From positions 124,001 to 188,000 of the forward strand of contig OY782858.1 of NCBI GenBank assembly GCA_963678465.1: DNA of 64,000 nt, read 5' to 3'. Made by a program: the position numbers and the translations under genes. Below, one piece after another: positions 44,488 through 54,318 of this stretch; position 1 is the first letter of the stretch, and the number at the start of each line of letters is the position of its first letter. Origin of the DNA: Paludibacter sp963678465 (GTDB lineage Bacteria; Bacteroidota; Bacteroidia; Bacteroidales; Paludibacteraceae). The notes beneath the pieces are model-generated. The model searched no databases, had not been told where the DNA came from, and worked only from the letters and a program-made list of their open reading frames with translations.

Positions 44488-46272
44488 ATGGCAGCAATAA
44501 ACGAAAGAATAGCATCGCTCAGAGATGTAATGAGGAAAGCAGGAGTAGCAGCATGTATCATTCCGGGTACCGACCCTCATGCCAGTGAATATATAGCTGA
44601 ATACTGGAAAGAACGTGTCTGGATATCAGGATTTTCCGGATCGGCCGGTACTGCGGTTGTGACTTTGACAAAAGCAGGGTTATGGACGGATTCGCGCTAT
44701 TTTTTGCAGGGCGAAGAAGAACTAAAGGGTTCGGGGATGGACCTGATGAAAATGGGATTGCCCGAAACTGCAGATATTATTCCCTGGTTGATAGATACCC
44801 TGAAGCCGGGAGAAAAAGTGGCCGTTAATGCCCAAATGTTTTCGGTCAATGCCTATGCAGCCATGAAGTCAGAACTCGAAACTGTTGGAATTGAATTAGT
44901 TTCGGTTGATGTGATGAAAGAAGTATGGCCCGATCGACCTGCGCTACCCAAAAATCCGTTCTATGTTTTTGATCTTAAATACAGCGGACAATCCACTACT
45001 GATAAAATAGCAGCTACACGTGCCGAAATGGCAAAATTACGTGCGCAGGTTTTTGTAATGTCGGCGTTGGACGATATTGCATGGTTGTTCAACATCAGAG
45101 GAAACGATGTTGATTTCAACCCTGTTGTGATTGCTTATGCGCTTGTGGAAGAAAATGATGTGACTTTATTTGTCGATCAGGATAAACTTACCGACGATAC
45201 AAAAGCATATTTGGCCAGTGCAAAAGTTCAGGTAAAAGCCTATGATGCGATTTATTCAGTGTTGGAACAGATCGAAAGTTCGAAAACGGTTCTGATTGAC
45301 GGCGCTAAGTTAAACCGGGCTTTGTACGAAAGCATACCAGCTACTTGTCCCAAACGAAATACAATGTCGCCTGTGTTTAAACTGAAAAGTATTAAGAATG
45401 AGGTTGAAATGGCTGGTGTTCGACAAGCAATGGTAAAGGATGGTGTGGCATTGACGCGCTTCTTTATCTGGCTCGAGGAAAATCTGAAATCAGGAAAGCT
45501 AAACGAGGTGAATGTGGATCAGAAATTATACGAATTCCGCAGCAAGCAGGAAAACTTTAAAGGCGAAAGTTTCAGTACGATTGCCGGATATGGACCTCAT
45601 GGCGCTATTGTTCATTACAGAGCAGTACCCGAATCGGCTTCTATTCTTAAACCTGAGAACTTATTTCTGCTCGATTCGGGTGGTCAATATCTCGAAGGAA
45701 CTACCGATATTACACGTACAGTGGCTTTAGGTACGCCTACAGTGAAGCAGAAAATTGATTTTACATTGGTGCTGAAAGGGCATATAGCATTGGCTACAGC
45801 TAAATTCCCTTCCGGAACGCGTGGTTCGCAGCTCGATATCCTGGCTCGTAAGGCTATGTGGGATTTGGGGATTAATTACGGACACGGAACCGGTCACGGA
45901 GTAGGTCATTTTTTGAATGTGCATGAAGGGCCGCAAAATATCAGAATGGACGAAAACCCGATCAGCTTACAGGAAGGCATGTTTATGTCGAATGAACCGG
46001 GTTTATACCGTACCAATCAGTATGGAATTCGTACCGAGAACCTGATACATGTGATCAAAGCTGAAAAAACCGAGTTTGGTGAATTCCTTAAGTTCGAAAC
46101 GGTTACTCTGTTTCCTATTGATAAAGAACTGATTGATGTGGAAATGATGTCGGACGAAGATATCGATTGGCTGAACAATTATCACAAAAGAGTATATGAC
46201 TCGTTGGCTCAGAAACTCGACGAAAATGAGCGCGAATGGCTGAGTCGTAAATGTGCTAAACTGAAAAGATAA
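44488..46272 (+). CDS. Aminopeptidase P family (Xaa-Pro) metallopeptidase, M24B
   Basis: The 594-aa product has two N-terminal creatinase-like domains (about 1-300) and a C-terminal M24 pita-bread domain. Metal ligands are visible: Asp in LLDSGGQYLEGTTDITRT (two Asp), His in HGTGHGVGHFLNVHEGP, Glu in MSNEPGLY and Glu in GIRTENL. The long three-domain form resembles eukaryotic cytosolic aminopeptidase P. It removes N-terminal residues ahead of proline. The queF ATG begins 2 bp after its stop, so the two are very likely co-translated. Confidence 0.94.
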   Translation: MAAINERIASLRDVMRKAGVAACIIPGTDPHASEYIAEYWKERVWISGFSGSAGTAVVTLTKAGLWTDSRYFLQGEEELKGSGMDLMKMGLPETADIIPWLIDTLKPGEKVAVNAQMFSVNAYAAMKSELETVGIELVSVDVMKEVWPDRPALPKNPFYVFDLKYSGQSTTDKIAATRAEMAKLRAQVFVMSALDDIAWLFNIRGNDVDFNPVVIAYALVEENDVTLFVDQDKLTDDTKAYLASAKVQVKAYDAIYSVLEQIESSKTVLIDGAKLNRALYESIPATCPKRNTMSPVFKLKSIKNEVEMAGVRQAMVKDGVALTRFFIWLEENLKSGKLNEVNVDQKLYEFRSKQENFKGESFSTIAGYGPHGAIVHYRAVPESASILKPENLFLLDSGGQYLEGTTDITRTVALGTPTVKQKIDFTLVLKGHIALATAKFPSGTRGSQLDILARKAMWDLGINYGHGTGHGVGHFLNVHEGPQNIRMDENPISLQEGMFMSNEPGLYRTNQYGIRTENLIHVIKAEKTEFGEFLKFETVTLFPIDKELIDVEMMSDEDIDWLNNYHKRVYDSLAQKLDENEREWLSRKCAKLKR

Positions 46273-46274
46273 CA

Positions 46275-47171
46275 ATGAGCTTTGAAATAGAGGATACATT
46301 ATTAGGAAAACAAGCATCGTACCCTGAGCGGTACGATGCTTCTTTATTATTCCGGATTCCCCGTTCCGAAAACAGGTTGAGATATGGCATTGAAGATAAC
46401 CGTTTGCCATTCATGGGAGTGGATGTGTTGAATTGTTACGAAGTTTCGTTTCTTACCGACAATGGCTTGCCTGTTTCGCGGATGTTGAAGCTGATGTATT
46501 CCGCCGAAAGTAAATATCTTGTGGAATCGAAATCGCTGAAGCTGTATCTGAACTCGTTTAACATGGAGCGGCTCGGGAAATCTATTGATAATGCCGAACA
46601 GAAAATATCAGAACTTATTCAGCAGGATTTGAGTCGTTTGCTCGAAACGGAAATAAGTGTATGTCTGTTCTCACAACGTACGCCTGAAATGATTCCTTTT
46701 GATGAAATACGGAATATTGCACTGATAGATTTGATTCCCGGGCATAAATTACAGCAGATAAGCTTTGATAATTACACCGAAACGCCATCGTTGTTGAAAG
46801 CAAAACTGACGCATCATGTTCATAAATATCAGTTTACAACAGATTTATTGCGTTCGAATTGCAGGGTTACGCATCAACCCGATTGGGGAGATTTGTTTGT
46901 TATGATGGAAACGAATTATGAAATTGACTTAGCTTCTGTGCTCACTTATCTGGTGTCGTTCCGAAAAGAAAATCATTTTCATGAAGAGGTGGTTGAAATG
47001 ATTTACAAACGTTTTCAGGATGCTTTTTGTCCCGAAAAGATGATGGTGGCAGCCATGTACACGCGTCGTGGAGGTATTGATATCAATCCCATTCGGGTTT
47101 CGCGTGCAGGTTTAATTGATGAAGCATTTGTAAGTATCACCCATCGATTGGCCAAAACTTTCCGTCAATGA
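46275..47171 (+). CDS. queF: NADPH-dependent 7-cyano-7-deazaguanine reductase, long (type II) form
   Basis: The 298-aa product has the QueF signatures ESKSLKLYLNSFN, the catalytic C196 with D203 seven residues later (CRVTHQPD), FHEE and YTRRGGIDINPIR. The single-chain length and the Cys-to-Asp spacing match the E. coli type with two tunnelling-fold halves. It reduces preQ0 to preQ1 in queuosine synthesis. The other queuosine genes are not in the window. It starts 2 bp after the aminopeptidase P stop. Confidence 0.93.
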   Translation: MSFEIEDTLLGKQASYPERYDASLLFRIPRSENRLRYGIEDNRLPFMGVDVLNCYEVSFLTDNGLPVSRMLKLMYSAESKYLVESKSLKLYLNSFNMERLGKSIDNAEQKISELIQQDLSRLLETEISVCLFSQRTPEMIPFDEIRNIALIDLIPGHKLQQISFDNYTETPSLLKAKLTHHVHKYQFTTDLLRSNCRVTHQPDWGDLFVMMETNYEIDLASVLTYLVSFRKENHFHEEVVEMIYKRFQDAFCPEKMMVAAMYTRRGGIDINPIRVSRAGLIDEAFVSITHRLAKTFRQ

Positions 47172-47254
47172 ATTGAAGCTCAATGTTGTTGATTCCGGGT
47201 AATTGTTTTGAACCGATTTTTTAAGATTTTATCCCGATTATTTTTCGTTCAAGC

Positions 47255-47285
47255 CTTGTAAAACCGAAAAAGAAATGTATCTTTG
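47255..47285 (+). promoter_or_regulatory. Promoter for the tRNA-Leu gene
   Basis: CTTG (47255-47258), a 19-bp spacer and TATCTTTG (47278-47285) fit the Bacteroidota consensus. Transcription would begin a few bases before the mature tRNA. Confidence 0.65.
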
Positions 47286-47303
47286 CACCCGCTAACGCAC
47301 CAT

Positions 47304-47385
47304 GCGGCTGTGGCGTAATTGGTAGCCGCGCCAGACTTAGGATCTGGTGCCGAGAGGCGTGGGGGTTCGAGTCCCTTCAGCCGCA
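47304..47385 (+). tRNA. tRNA-Leu (anticodon UAG)
   Basis: An 82-nt cloverleaf. The acceptor GCGGCTG pairs with CAGCCGC plus an A discriminator. The anticodon stem CCAGA/TCTGG carries the loop CTTAGGA, giving anticodon TAG. A long variable arm (CCGAGAGGCG region) marks a type II tRNA, and the T-loop reads GGTTCGAGTCC. CCA is not encoded. Confidence 0.95.
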
Positions 47386-47386
47386 C

Positions 47387-47424
47387 AAAAAAACCGATAA
47401 TCATTCAGATTATCGGTTTTTTTA
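47387..47424. terminator. Terminator between tRNA-Leu and the DUF4301 gene
   Basis: The stem AACCGATAATC (47392-47402) pairs with GATTATCGGTT (47408-47418), with A-run before and T-run after. It serves both convergent genes. Confidence 0.85.
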
Positions 47425-47427
47425 TTT

Positions 47428-48945
47428 TTATTGGTGTTCGGGTCTGAGCAAATCGTTGACTGTTTTTACCGGATTAAACGTTTCAATGGGAACTTCGACG
47501 AAAACTGTGTTCCAATCGCTCATGGCACCGTTCCAGAGTCCCGGTAATTCAAGCGCTTTAAGTTCCTTTCCGTTTTTCGATTTCACCGAAATAAATCCTG
47601 TGTTTTTGTCGACATATCGCAGTAAATCGAACTTCTGACCTTTATAATTTTTTACCCCACACACCAAATCCACAGGATTGAAGTGAGACGATTGCAACAT
47701 CTTCGCTTTTTCTGCGGGATTGTTCAGGTCGATTTGTGAACTTTCTAGGATTTGCGGAGAGATGGTTCCATCGGGGTTGACGGTGAGAAAAGGACCTCCA
47801 CCGGGTTCGCCTGTGTTTTTCACCATACCGCAAACACGCATTGGGCGATTTAATTTTGCAGTGAGGTACTGCTGAAGTGCTGTGTCCGAAAGTGTCGAAA
47901 TATCTTGTTTGTGGTTATTCAGCTCTCTCACGCAAAAGTCACTAATTTCTTTGAGTCTGTCGTTGGCTAACTGTCCCGATTCCATTTCATGCAAATAGGC
48001 GAATGCTTTTTTCTGAAGGCTGATGAGCAAACCGGCGATTACTTTTTTGTAAAGAATGGTGGCGTTTTTCAGGCTATCGGGAACAACATTGTCGATGTTT
48101 TTAATAAAAATCACATCCGCTTCCAGGTCGTTCAGGTTTTCGATCAGGGCGCCATGTCCGCCGGGACGGAAAACCAATGTACCGTTTTCTCTGAATGGTT
48201 CATTGTTGGCATCGGCAGCAAGGGTGTCGGTGGAAGGTTTTTGTTCCGAAAAACTGATTGTGAATTTTCGTTCCAAACTTTGTTCATAGGCTTTTTGTGT
48301 TTCGCTCAAATGCTTTTCGAACAGTGCACGATGTTCGGTCGAAACCGTAAAATGCAAATTCACTTCATTTTTAGCATTCGATGCGTACATGGCACCTTCC
48401 ACCAAATGTTCCTGCATGGGTGTGCGTTTTTCCGTCGGGTAGGAGTGGAACAGCAGCAGTCCTTTGGGTAGTGAGCCATAATTCAAACCTGTTTCGAGAA
48501 GCAGTTGTTCTATCACCGTTTTATATTGTTTGCTTTGGATGAGGTCCTGAATTCCTTTTCCGGTATTGACTTTGCAGGTTTTGTCGAGCAATTCAGCAAA
48601 AGCAAATTGATTGATTTCGTCAAAAAATTTCTTTTCAGCTGTTTTCTCCGGTTCGCTCGACTTGCCATCCAAAAACTCAAACAGGTCTTTGAACATACGA
48701 CTGGCAGCACCCGATGCCGGAACAAATTTTAGTATCGAGGCTTCGGTTTGCAGGTAGTCATTCCATACCCCGAGATATTCGTCCACGAGTTTATCGCCAA
48801 GGCACAAAATTCCATTGCCGGGTTCAACAGGACTTACAATGGTCAGGAATGGAAAACCCTTGGCAAAGGATAGAAGTTGTTCCTGTATTTTATTCGAACT
48901 GATCCCTTTTTTGTCAAGAAGCAATTGGTCGGTTGGGTGTATCAT
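47428..48945 (-). CDS. DUF4301 family protein
   Basis: The 505-aa product is counted from the ATG at 48945 (MIHPTDQLLLDKKGIS), because the upstream 20 residues look like a chance hydrophobic extension. It contains the DUF4301 pattern KFVPASGAASRMFKDLFEFL, HSYPTEKRTPMQEHLVEGA, GTLVFRPGGHGALIENLNDLEADVIFIKNIDNV and CGMVKNTGEPGGGPF. These glycine-rich and basic motifs recall nucleotidyltransferases that bind a sugar-nucleotide, so a UDP-sugar pyrophosphorylase-like activity is possible but unproven. The family is common in Bacteroidota. Confidence 0.82.
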   Translation of the reverse strand: MIHPTDQLLLDKKGISSNKIQEQLLSFAKGFPFLTIVSPVEPGNGILCLGDKLVDEYLGVWNDYLQTEASILKFVPASGAASRMFKDLFEFLDGKSSEPEKTAEKKFFDEINQFAFAELLDKTCKVNTGKGIQDLIQSKQYKTVIEQLLLETGLNYGSLPKGLLLFHSYPTEKRTPMQEHLVEGAMYASNAKNEVNLHFTVSTEHRALFEKHLSETQKAYEQSLERKFTISFSEQKPSTDTLAADANNEPFRENGTLVFRPGGHGALIENLNDLEADVIFIKNIDNVVPDSLKNATILYKKVIAGLLISLQKKAFAYLHEMESGQLANDRLKEISDFCVRELNNHKQDISTLSDTALQQYLTAKLNRPMRVCGMVKNTGEPGGGPFLTVNPDGTISPQILESSQIDLNNPAEKAKMLQSSHFNPVDLVCGVKNYKGQKFDLLRYVDKNTGFISVKSKNGKELKALELPGLWNGAMSDWNTVFVEVPIETFNPVKTVNDLLRPEHQ

Positions 48946-49160
48946 GTTTTTTTGAGTATTAAATTGTAAAAATAGTATCATTGCAAAGATATAGATTTTT
49001 TTCAATTGAATTTAATTTTCTATCGCTCAAATGCGCTGAACGAAGATTTATTCGCTTGCAAAGCTTTGTGTTTAATATAAATACTTATTGTAGAAAGTGC
49101 AAGTCAATACAACCACCAAATAACGTCAGTTTTTGCACATCTAATTTTTTAAGTTTATGC

Positions 49161-49168
49161 TATATTTG
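49161..49168 (+). promoter_or_regulatory. Candidate -7 element for the SusC-like operon
   Basis: TATATTTG matches TAnnTTTG. Transcription would start near 49175, which lies after an in-frame ATG at 49171 and so argues for the downstream start at 49231. A TTTG at 49132-49135 is too far (25 bp) to be a standard -33 box. Confidence 0.5.
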
Positions 49169-49230
49169 CAATGACTAAAAATCAAAAAATATTCAAGCTA
49201 ATGTTAAATCAAAATCTAATCATTTTAAAA

Positions 49231-52200
49231 ATGAAGGAAAAAAGAACAAGCGGTAATTTTACCCAAAAAGTTATTTTTTGTTTCGCCATGTTGGTTTTTT
49301 TAGGCAGTACTGCACTGGCTCAAACAAAATCGATATCCGGCGTAGTGAAGGATGCATCAGGAGAAACGATTATTGCCGCATCCGTTATTGTAAAAGGTAC
49401 GAACATCGGGACAGTGACCAACATCGATGGAGAGTTCAAATTAAATGTTCCCGCCAATGCGCAAACACTCGTAGTGTCGTATGTGGGAATGAAAACCGAA
49501 GAAATTAAAATTTCAGGAAATGTAATTAACGTAACCTTAACCGACAATGCCCGCATGTTGGACGAAGTAGTGGCCATTGGTTATGGTACTACAAGGCGTA
49601 AGGACATTACAGGCTCTGTAGCTTCGGTAAAAGCCGATGCGCTTGCAGCTATTCCGGTTACTTCGGCCATCGAAGCCATTTCGGGTAAGCTTGCCGGTGT
49701 GCAGGTAACTACTACCGAAGGTTCGCCCGACGCCGAAGTGAAAATCCGTGTGCGTGGAGGTGGATCTATTACAGGCGACAACAAACCGCTGTTCATTGTG
49801 GATGGTTTCCCCGTTGAATCTATCAGCGACATTGCACCCAGCGACATTGAAAGTATGGATGTGCTCAAGGATGCATCTTCCACCGCCATTTATGGATCGC
49901 GTGGCGCCAATGGTGTAATCATAGTGACTACTAAATCGGGCAAGGAAGGTAAAGTGGTGGTGAACTACAATGCTTTTACAAGTTGGAAAAAAATGGCCAG
50001 CACCCTGCCGGTACTTGGCGCTTCGGACTATGCCAAATGGCAATACGAACTTGCCATGCTGAAAAATAATGGTTTAACTGATTCGTACGAGAAATTCTTT
50101 GGCAATTACGAAGATATTGATCTTTATGACAATGTACCAACCAACGATTGGCAAAACCTTGTATTTGGTCGCACAGGCTTCACTTTCAACCATAACTTAT
50201 CCATTACCGGTGGAACAGATAAAAGTAAATTTTCGTTCAGTTTCAGCAACGTTAACGACAAAGCCATTATGGAAATGTCGAGTTTCCGTCGCGATAACCT
50301 GAATTTCAAATTTAATACTAAAGTTTCCAAAACAGTTACACTCGATTTTTCTTCGAGGTATTCGAATACTAAAATCTATGGTGGTGGTGCCAACGAGCAA
50401 AGAGAAGTGTCGAGCGCTGACTCACGGTTGAAACATGCAATGATTTATACGCCATTTCCTATTAGCGACTTAACATCTGAAAGTGGTGCAAGCGACGATA
50501 CAGAAGTGGGTAACCTTTATAATCCTTTGGTGAATCTGTCGGACAACGACCAACAGCAATTCCGTAAGACCTATAACATGGCAGGGTCAGTTAGCTGGGA
50601 GATTTTCAAGAACTTCAAAGCCAAAGCCGAAGTTGGTTACGACGATTATAGCAACAAGAACAATCGTTTTTATGGGATGACAACTTATTATATCAAAAAT
50701 GTGCCATCCTCTACCAATCAGAATCATCCAGCGGTAATACTTACCAATACCGACCGCTCCACTATTCGTAGCACCAATACGATCAATTATGATTTCAAAA
50801 AATTGTTGAGTGAGGATCATAACCTCAATATGATGGTGGGACATGAGTACATTTGGCAACAATCAGGAGCATTGACAACTACTGTGCATGGATTGCCTAC
50901 AGGATTTGATTCTCAAACATCATTCAACCTAACAACACAGGGTTTTGCTAACTCAATCAGTAATTTCTACGATCCGGATGATAAATTACTTTCTTTCTTT
51001 GGACGTGCCAACTACGATTACAAAAGTAAATATTTGTTGAGCGCTACTTTCCGTGCCGATGGTTCAAGTAAATTTTCGGCAGGCAACAAGTGGGGATATT
51101 TCCCATCGGCTGCTGCTGCATGGCGTGTTTCGGGCGAAGAGTTTATGGCCGACAGCAAAAACTGGCTCGACGATTTGAAATTGCGTTTAAGTTATGGTAC
51201 TGCGGGTAACAATAATATCCCTTCAGGACAAATGACACAGTCGTTTGAATCAAAAACGACTACATGGATCAATGGTTTCGGAAGTTATTGGTCGGCATCG
51301 AAAATTATGGCTAACCCTGATTTGAAATGGGAAACCACTATTACCCGTAATGCTGGTATTGATTTCAGCCTTTTCAACAGTAAATTAAACGGTAGTATCG
51401 AAGGATACTGGAACTCTACAGTCGATTTATTGATCAACTTTCCGATCCCCGGAACAGGATATGATTCGCAATACCGCAATATGGGCGAAACACGTAACCG
51501 TGGTGTCGAATTATCGCTCAACTGGATGGCTATCAATAAGAAAAATTTCGGTTTGAATTTCAGCGGAAACATTGGATTTAACCATAATAAAATTATGTCA
51601 TTGGGTCTGATGGACGATTTTGGAGCTTCAAGTGGCTGGGCGTCGACTGAAATTGGCGTTGATTACTGGATTGCAACCGGTGGTTCGGTGGGTCAAATGT
51701 ATGGCTATGTTTCGGACGGACGTTACGAAGTGACTGACTTTAAAGAATACAATGCCACAACTAAAAAATGGATTTTGAATGAAGGCGTAGCAGATGCCTC
51801 TGGTGTGATTGGTGCTTTGCGTCCGGGTTCGATGAAACTTAAAAACCTTACTGAAGGTGATAATATTGTAAATGTTGACGACCGTAAGATTATTGGAGAT
51901 GCTAATCCTTTGCACACAGGTGGATTTACAATGAACGGACGTGTGTACGGTTTCGATTTGAGTGCCAATTTCAACTGGAGTTTTGGCAACGACATTTACA
52001 ATGCCAACAAAGTGGAATATACATCGACAAGTAAATATCAGTACCGTAACATGATTACCGAAATGGAATCGGGTAAACGCTGGACCAACCTCAATGCCAA
52101 CGGTACACTCAGCAACGATCCTGCAGAATTAGCTGCTCTGAATGCCAATACTACTATGTGGTCGCCAAATATGGATCGTTACGTATTTTCCGATTGGGCC

Positions 52201-52455
52201 GTTGAAGATGGTTCATTCCTTCGTTTGAATACACTCTCATTAGGATATACTTTGCCTAAAAGCGTACTTAATGCCATGAAAATATCTAATCTAAGGGTTT
52301 ATGCTACCGGATACAATGTGTTTATATTGACAAATTACAGTGGATTCGATCCTGAAGTATCGACACGCCGTCAGACTGCACTTACTCCCGGAGTAGATTA
52401 TTCGGCATATCCTAAAAGCCGTCAGTTTGTGTTAGGTCTCAATTTAAGTTTTTAA
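49231..52455 (+). CDS. SusC/RagA-family TonB-dependent outer membrane transporter
   Basis: The 1074-aa product is counted from the ATG at 49231, because it begins a clean signal peptide (about 1-31, ending ALAQ) and the earlier ATG at 49171 lies before the predicted transcript start. A carboxypeptidase-regulatory-like domain (about 33-115) precedes the TonB plug (ITGSVASVKADAL…IRVRGGGSITGDNKPLFIVDGFPVESI…YGSRGANGVIIVTTKSG) and a C-terminal 22-strand-type barrel. It would import glycans across the outer membrane with the SusD-like partner encoded next. The downstream pectate lyase points to pectin fragments. Confidence 0.96.
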   Translation: MKEKRTSGNFTQKVIFCFAMLVFLGSTALAQTKSISGVVKDASGETIIAASVIVKGTNIGTVTNIDGEFKLNVPANAQTLVVSYVGMKTEEIKISGNVINVTLTDNARMLDEVVAIGYGTTRRKDITGSVASVKADALAAIPVTSAIEAISGKLAGVQVTTTEGSPDAEVKIRVRGGGSITGDNKPLFIVDGFPVESISDIAPSDIESMDVLKDASSTAIYGSRGANGVIIVTTKSGKEGKVVVNYNAFTSWKKMASTLPVLGASDYAKWQYELAMLKNNGLTDSYEKFFGNYEDIDLYDNVPTNDWQNLVFGRTGFTFNHNLSITGGTDKSKFSFSFSNVNDKAIMEMSSFRRDNLNFKFNTKVSKTVTLDFSSRYSNTKIYGGGANEQREVSSADSRLKHAMIYTPFPISDLTSESGASDDTEVGNLYNPLVNLSDNDQQQFRKTYNMAGSVSWEIFKNFKAKAEVGYDDYSNKNNRFYGMTTYYIKNVPSSTNQNHPAVILTNTDRSTIRSTNTINYDFKKLLSEDHNLNMMVGHEYIWQQSGALTTTVHGLPTGFDSQTSFNLTTQGFANSISNFYDPDDKLLSFFGRANYDYKSKYLLSATFRADGSSKFSAGNKWGYFPSAAAAWRVSGEEFMADSKNWLDDLKLRLSYGTAGNNNIPSGQMTQSFESKTTTWINGFGSYWSASKIMANPDLKWETTITRNAGIDFSLFNSKLNGSIEGYWNSTVDLLINFPIPGTGYDSQYRNMGETRNRGVELSLNWMAINKKNFGLNFSGNIGFNHNKIMSLGLMDDFGASSGWASTEIGVDYWIATGGSVGQMYGYVSDGRYEVTDFKEYNATTKKWILNEGVADASGVIGALRPGSMKLKNLTEGDNIVNVDDRKIIGDANPLHTGGFTMNGRVYGFDLSANFNWSFGNDIYNANKVEYTSTSKYQYRNMITEMESGKRWTNLNANGTLSNDPAELAALNANTTMWSPNMDRYVFSDWAVEDGSFLRLNTLSLGYTLPKSVLNAMKISNLRVYATGYNVFILTNYSGFDPEVSTRRQTALTPGVDYSAYPKSRQFVLGLNLSF

Positions 52456-52473
52456 TTAATAAAGTATAGTAAG

Positions 52474-54291
52474 ATGAAAAATATATTATTTAAATCTTTA
52501 TTCGTGTTGACATTGGCAGGAGTAATAAGCTCTTGTAGCGATGTGATTGAGGCACCTACAAAATCGTCGTTGGATGAAAATGTAATTTTTTCGACTCCGG
52601 TTTTGGCCGAAGGTGCTGTCATGGGAATTCACCAGTCTTTTTCTGAAACAAATTCATACCGTGGTCGTTTCATTCCGTTCTATGGTTTAAATACCGATCT
52701 TGAATGGTGGAATTCGTCAGAAAATACCACCGATGACAGAGCGCTGCTTATGGGATATAATCCTATTGCAGGAAGTACGCAAATGAATACTGAGAACAAT
52801 GCCTGGGCTAAAATGTACGAAGGAATTGAACGTGCCAATATTTGTATTCGTGGACTTCGTTCATTTGGAGATGTAGAAAATAACAAGGAATTGGCGCAGC
52901 TACTTGGCGAAGCGCTTACCCTGCGTGCTTTTATTTATCTTGATCTTGTGAAAGCATGGGGCGATGTGCCTGCACGTTTCGAACCATTGACTACCGAAAC
53001 ACTCTATCTTCCCAAGTCGGACAGAGATGTGATTTATAAACAAATCATTGCCGATCTTGAAGAAGCAGCCGGACTTGTAGCATGGCCAAAAGAGAATGCA
53101 GCCACTCAATCCACCGAGCGTGTGAATAAAGCGTTTGTAAAAGGTTTTCTGGCCCGTACCTGTCTTTATGCAGCCGGTTACTCTCAACGTGCCGATGGTT
53201 CTATTCGTCGTAGCAACGATCCGGAATTGGCTGTAGATAAAATGTACAAAAAGGCAAAAGACGCTTGTTTGGATGTAATTAACAGCAAGACAAGCACCTT
53301 AGGCAGTTTCGAACAGAACTTTAAAAATCTTTGTCAGGATAAAACAACAACCGGACTTGAGTCGCTTTACGAATTGCCATTTTCCGATGGTCGTGGTCGT
53401 GTACTTTATACATTTGGTGTAAAACACAAAACTGTAGATAAATATACAATGCAGGCTCAGGGTGGTGCCAATGGCCCATTGCCAACTTTGTTTTACGATT
53501 ATGATAAGGATGATATCCGTCGCGATATTACCTGTGTGCCCTATTATTGGGATGGTGGTGTGAAGGTAAGCGATACACAGGCAAGTGGTGGATATCAAGT
53601 GCCCAACAAACTGAGCCAATGGTATTTCGGTAAACTCCGCTATGAATGGATGAGTCGCGTGGTAACTTCTACCAACGATGATGGTTTGAATTGGCAGGTA
53701 ATGCGTCTGGCCGATGTATATCTGATGGCTGCCGAGGCCATCAACGAACTGGAAGGTCCTGGCGCTGCTGCTCCTTATCTGAAGGCTGTTCGTGAACGTG
53801 CTTTCCCCGGTAATTCGGCAAAAGTGGAAGCCTATATGGCTTCGGTTAGTGCAAGTAAAGATGCTTTCTTTAAAGCCATTGTAGACGAACGTGCTTTTGA
53901 ATTTGCTGGTGAAATGCTTCGTAAAGCCGACCTTATTCGCTGGAATCTATTGTCTGCAAAACTGACAGAAGCTAAAAACAACCTTACTGCATTGGCCAAC
54001 CGTACCGGTAAATATGCAGGATATCCTGATAAAATATATTACAAAACGGCAGCCGATGGCGAAAGTCTTGTGATCTACGGATTAGAAAAAGGACATACTG
54101 ATGCCGAAGGAGCTGCATTGGGTTACGCTTCGAGCAAAGGCTGGTTTGTAAGCGATGGTGTAAATACGATAAATGATACGAAAATTAATTCGCTTTATCT
54201 TCGCAATCCTGACGAAAGACAATTTTGGCCTATCTGGCAGGTGTTTATCGAATCGAGCAATGGTACACTTAAAAACGATTACGGTTATTAA
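52474..54291 (+). CDS. SusD/RagB-family nutrient-binding outer membrane lipoprotein
   Basis: The 605-aa lipoprotein (lipobox ISSC, C21) has the SusD layout: TPR-rich N-terminal half with WAKMYEGIERANICIRGLRSF and GEALTLRAFIYLDLVKAWGDVP, and a C-terminal SusD domain with MRLADVYLMAAEAINEL and IVDERAFEFAGEMLRKADLIRW. It lies 18 bp after the susC-like gene. It would cap the barrel and capture the glycan at the cell surface. Confidence 0.95.
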   Translation: MKNILFKSLFVLTLAGVISSCSDVIEAPTKSSLDENVIFSTPVLAEGAVMGIHQSFSETNSYRGRFIPFYGLNTDLEWWNSSENTTDDRALLMGYNPIAGSTQMNTENNAWAKMYEGIERANICIRGLRSFGDVENNKELAQLLGEALTLRAFIYLDLVKAWGDVPARFEPLTTETLYLPKSDRDVIYKQIIADLEEAAGLVAWPKENAATQSTERVNKAFVKGFLARTCLYAAGYSQRADGSIRRSNDPELAVDKMYKKAKDACLDVINSKTSTLGSFEQNFKNLCQDKTTTGLESLYELPFSDGRGRVLYTFGVKHKTVDKYTMQAQGGANGPLPTLFYDYDKDDIRRDITCVPYYWDGGVKVSDTQASGGYQVPNKLSQWYFGKLRYEWMSRVVTSTNDDGLNWQVMRLADVYLMAAEAINELEGPGAAAPYLKAVRERAFPGNSAKVEAYMASVSASKDAFFKAIVDERAFEFAGEMLRKADLIRWNLLSAKLTEAKNNLTALANRTGKYAGYPDKIYYKTAADGESLVIYGLEKGHTDAEGAALGYASSKGWFVSDGVNTINDTKINSLYLRNPDERQFWPIWQVFIESSNGTLKNDYGY

Positions 54292-54318
54292 TTTACGTTT
54301 AATAAAATTGAAAGAATT

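Noticed and set aside
49537..50043. 168-aa reading frame antisense to the SusC-like gene
   Set aside because: Its His/Thr/Arg-rich product is the mirror of the conserved plug domain; no support as a gene.
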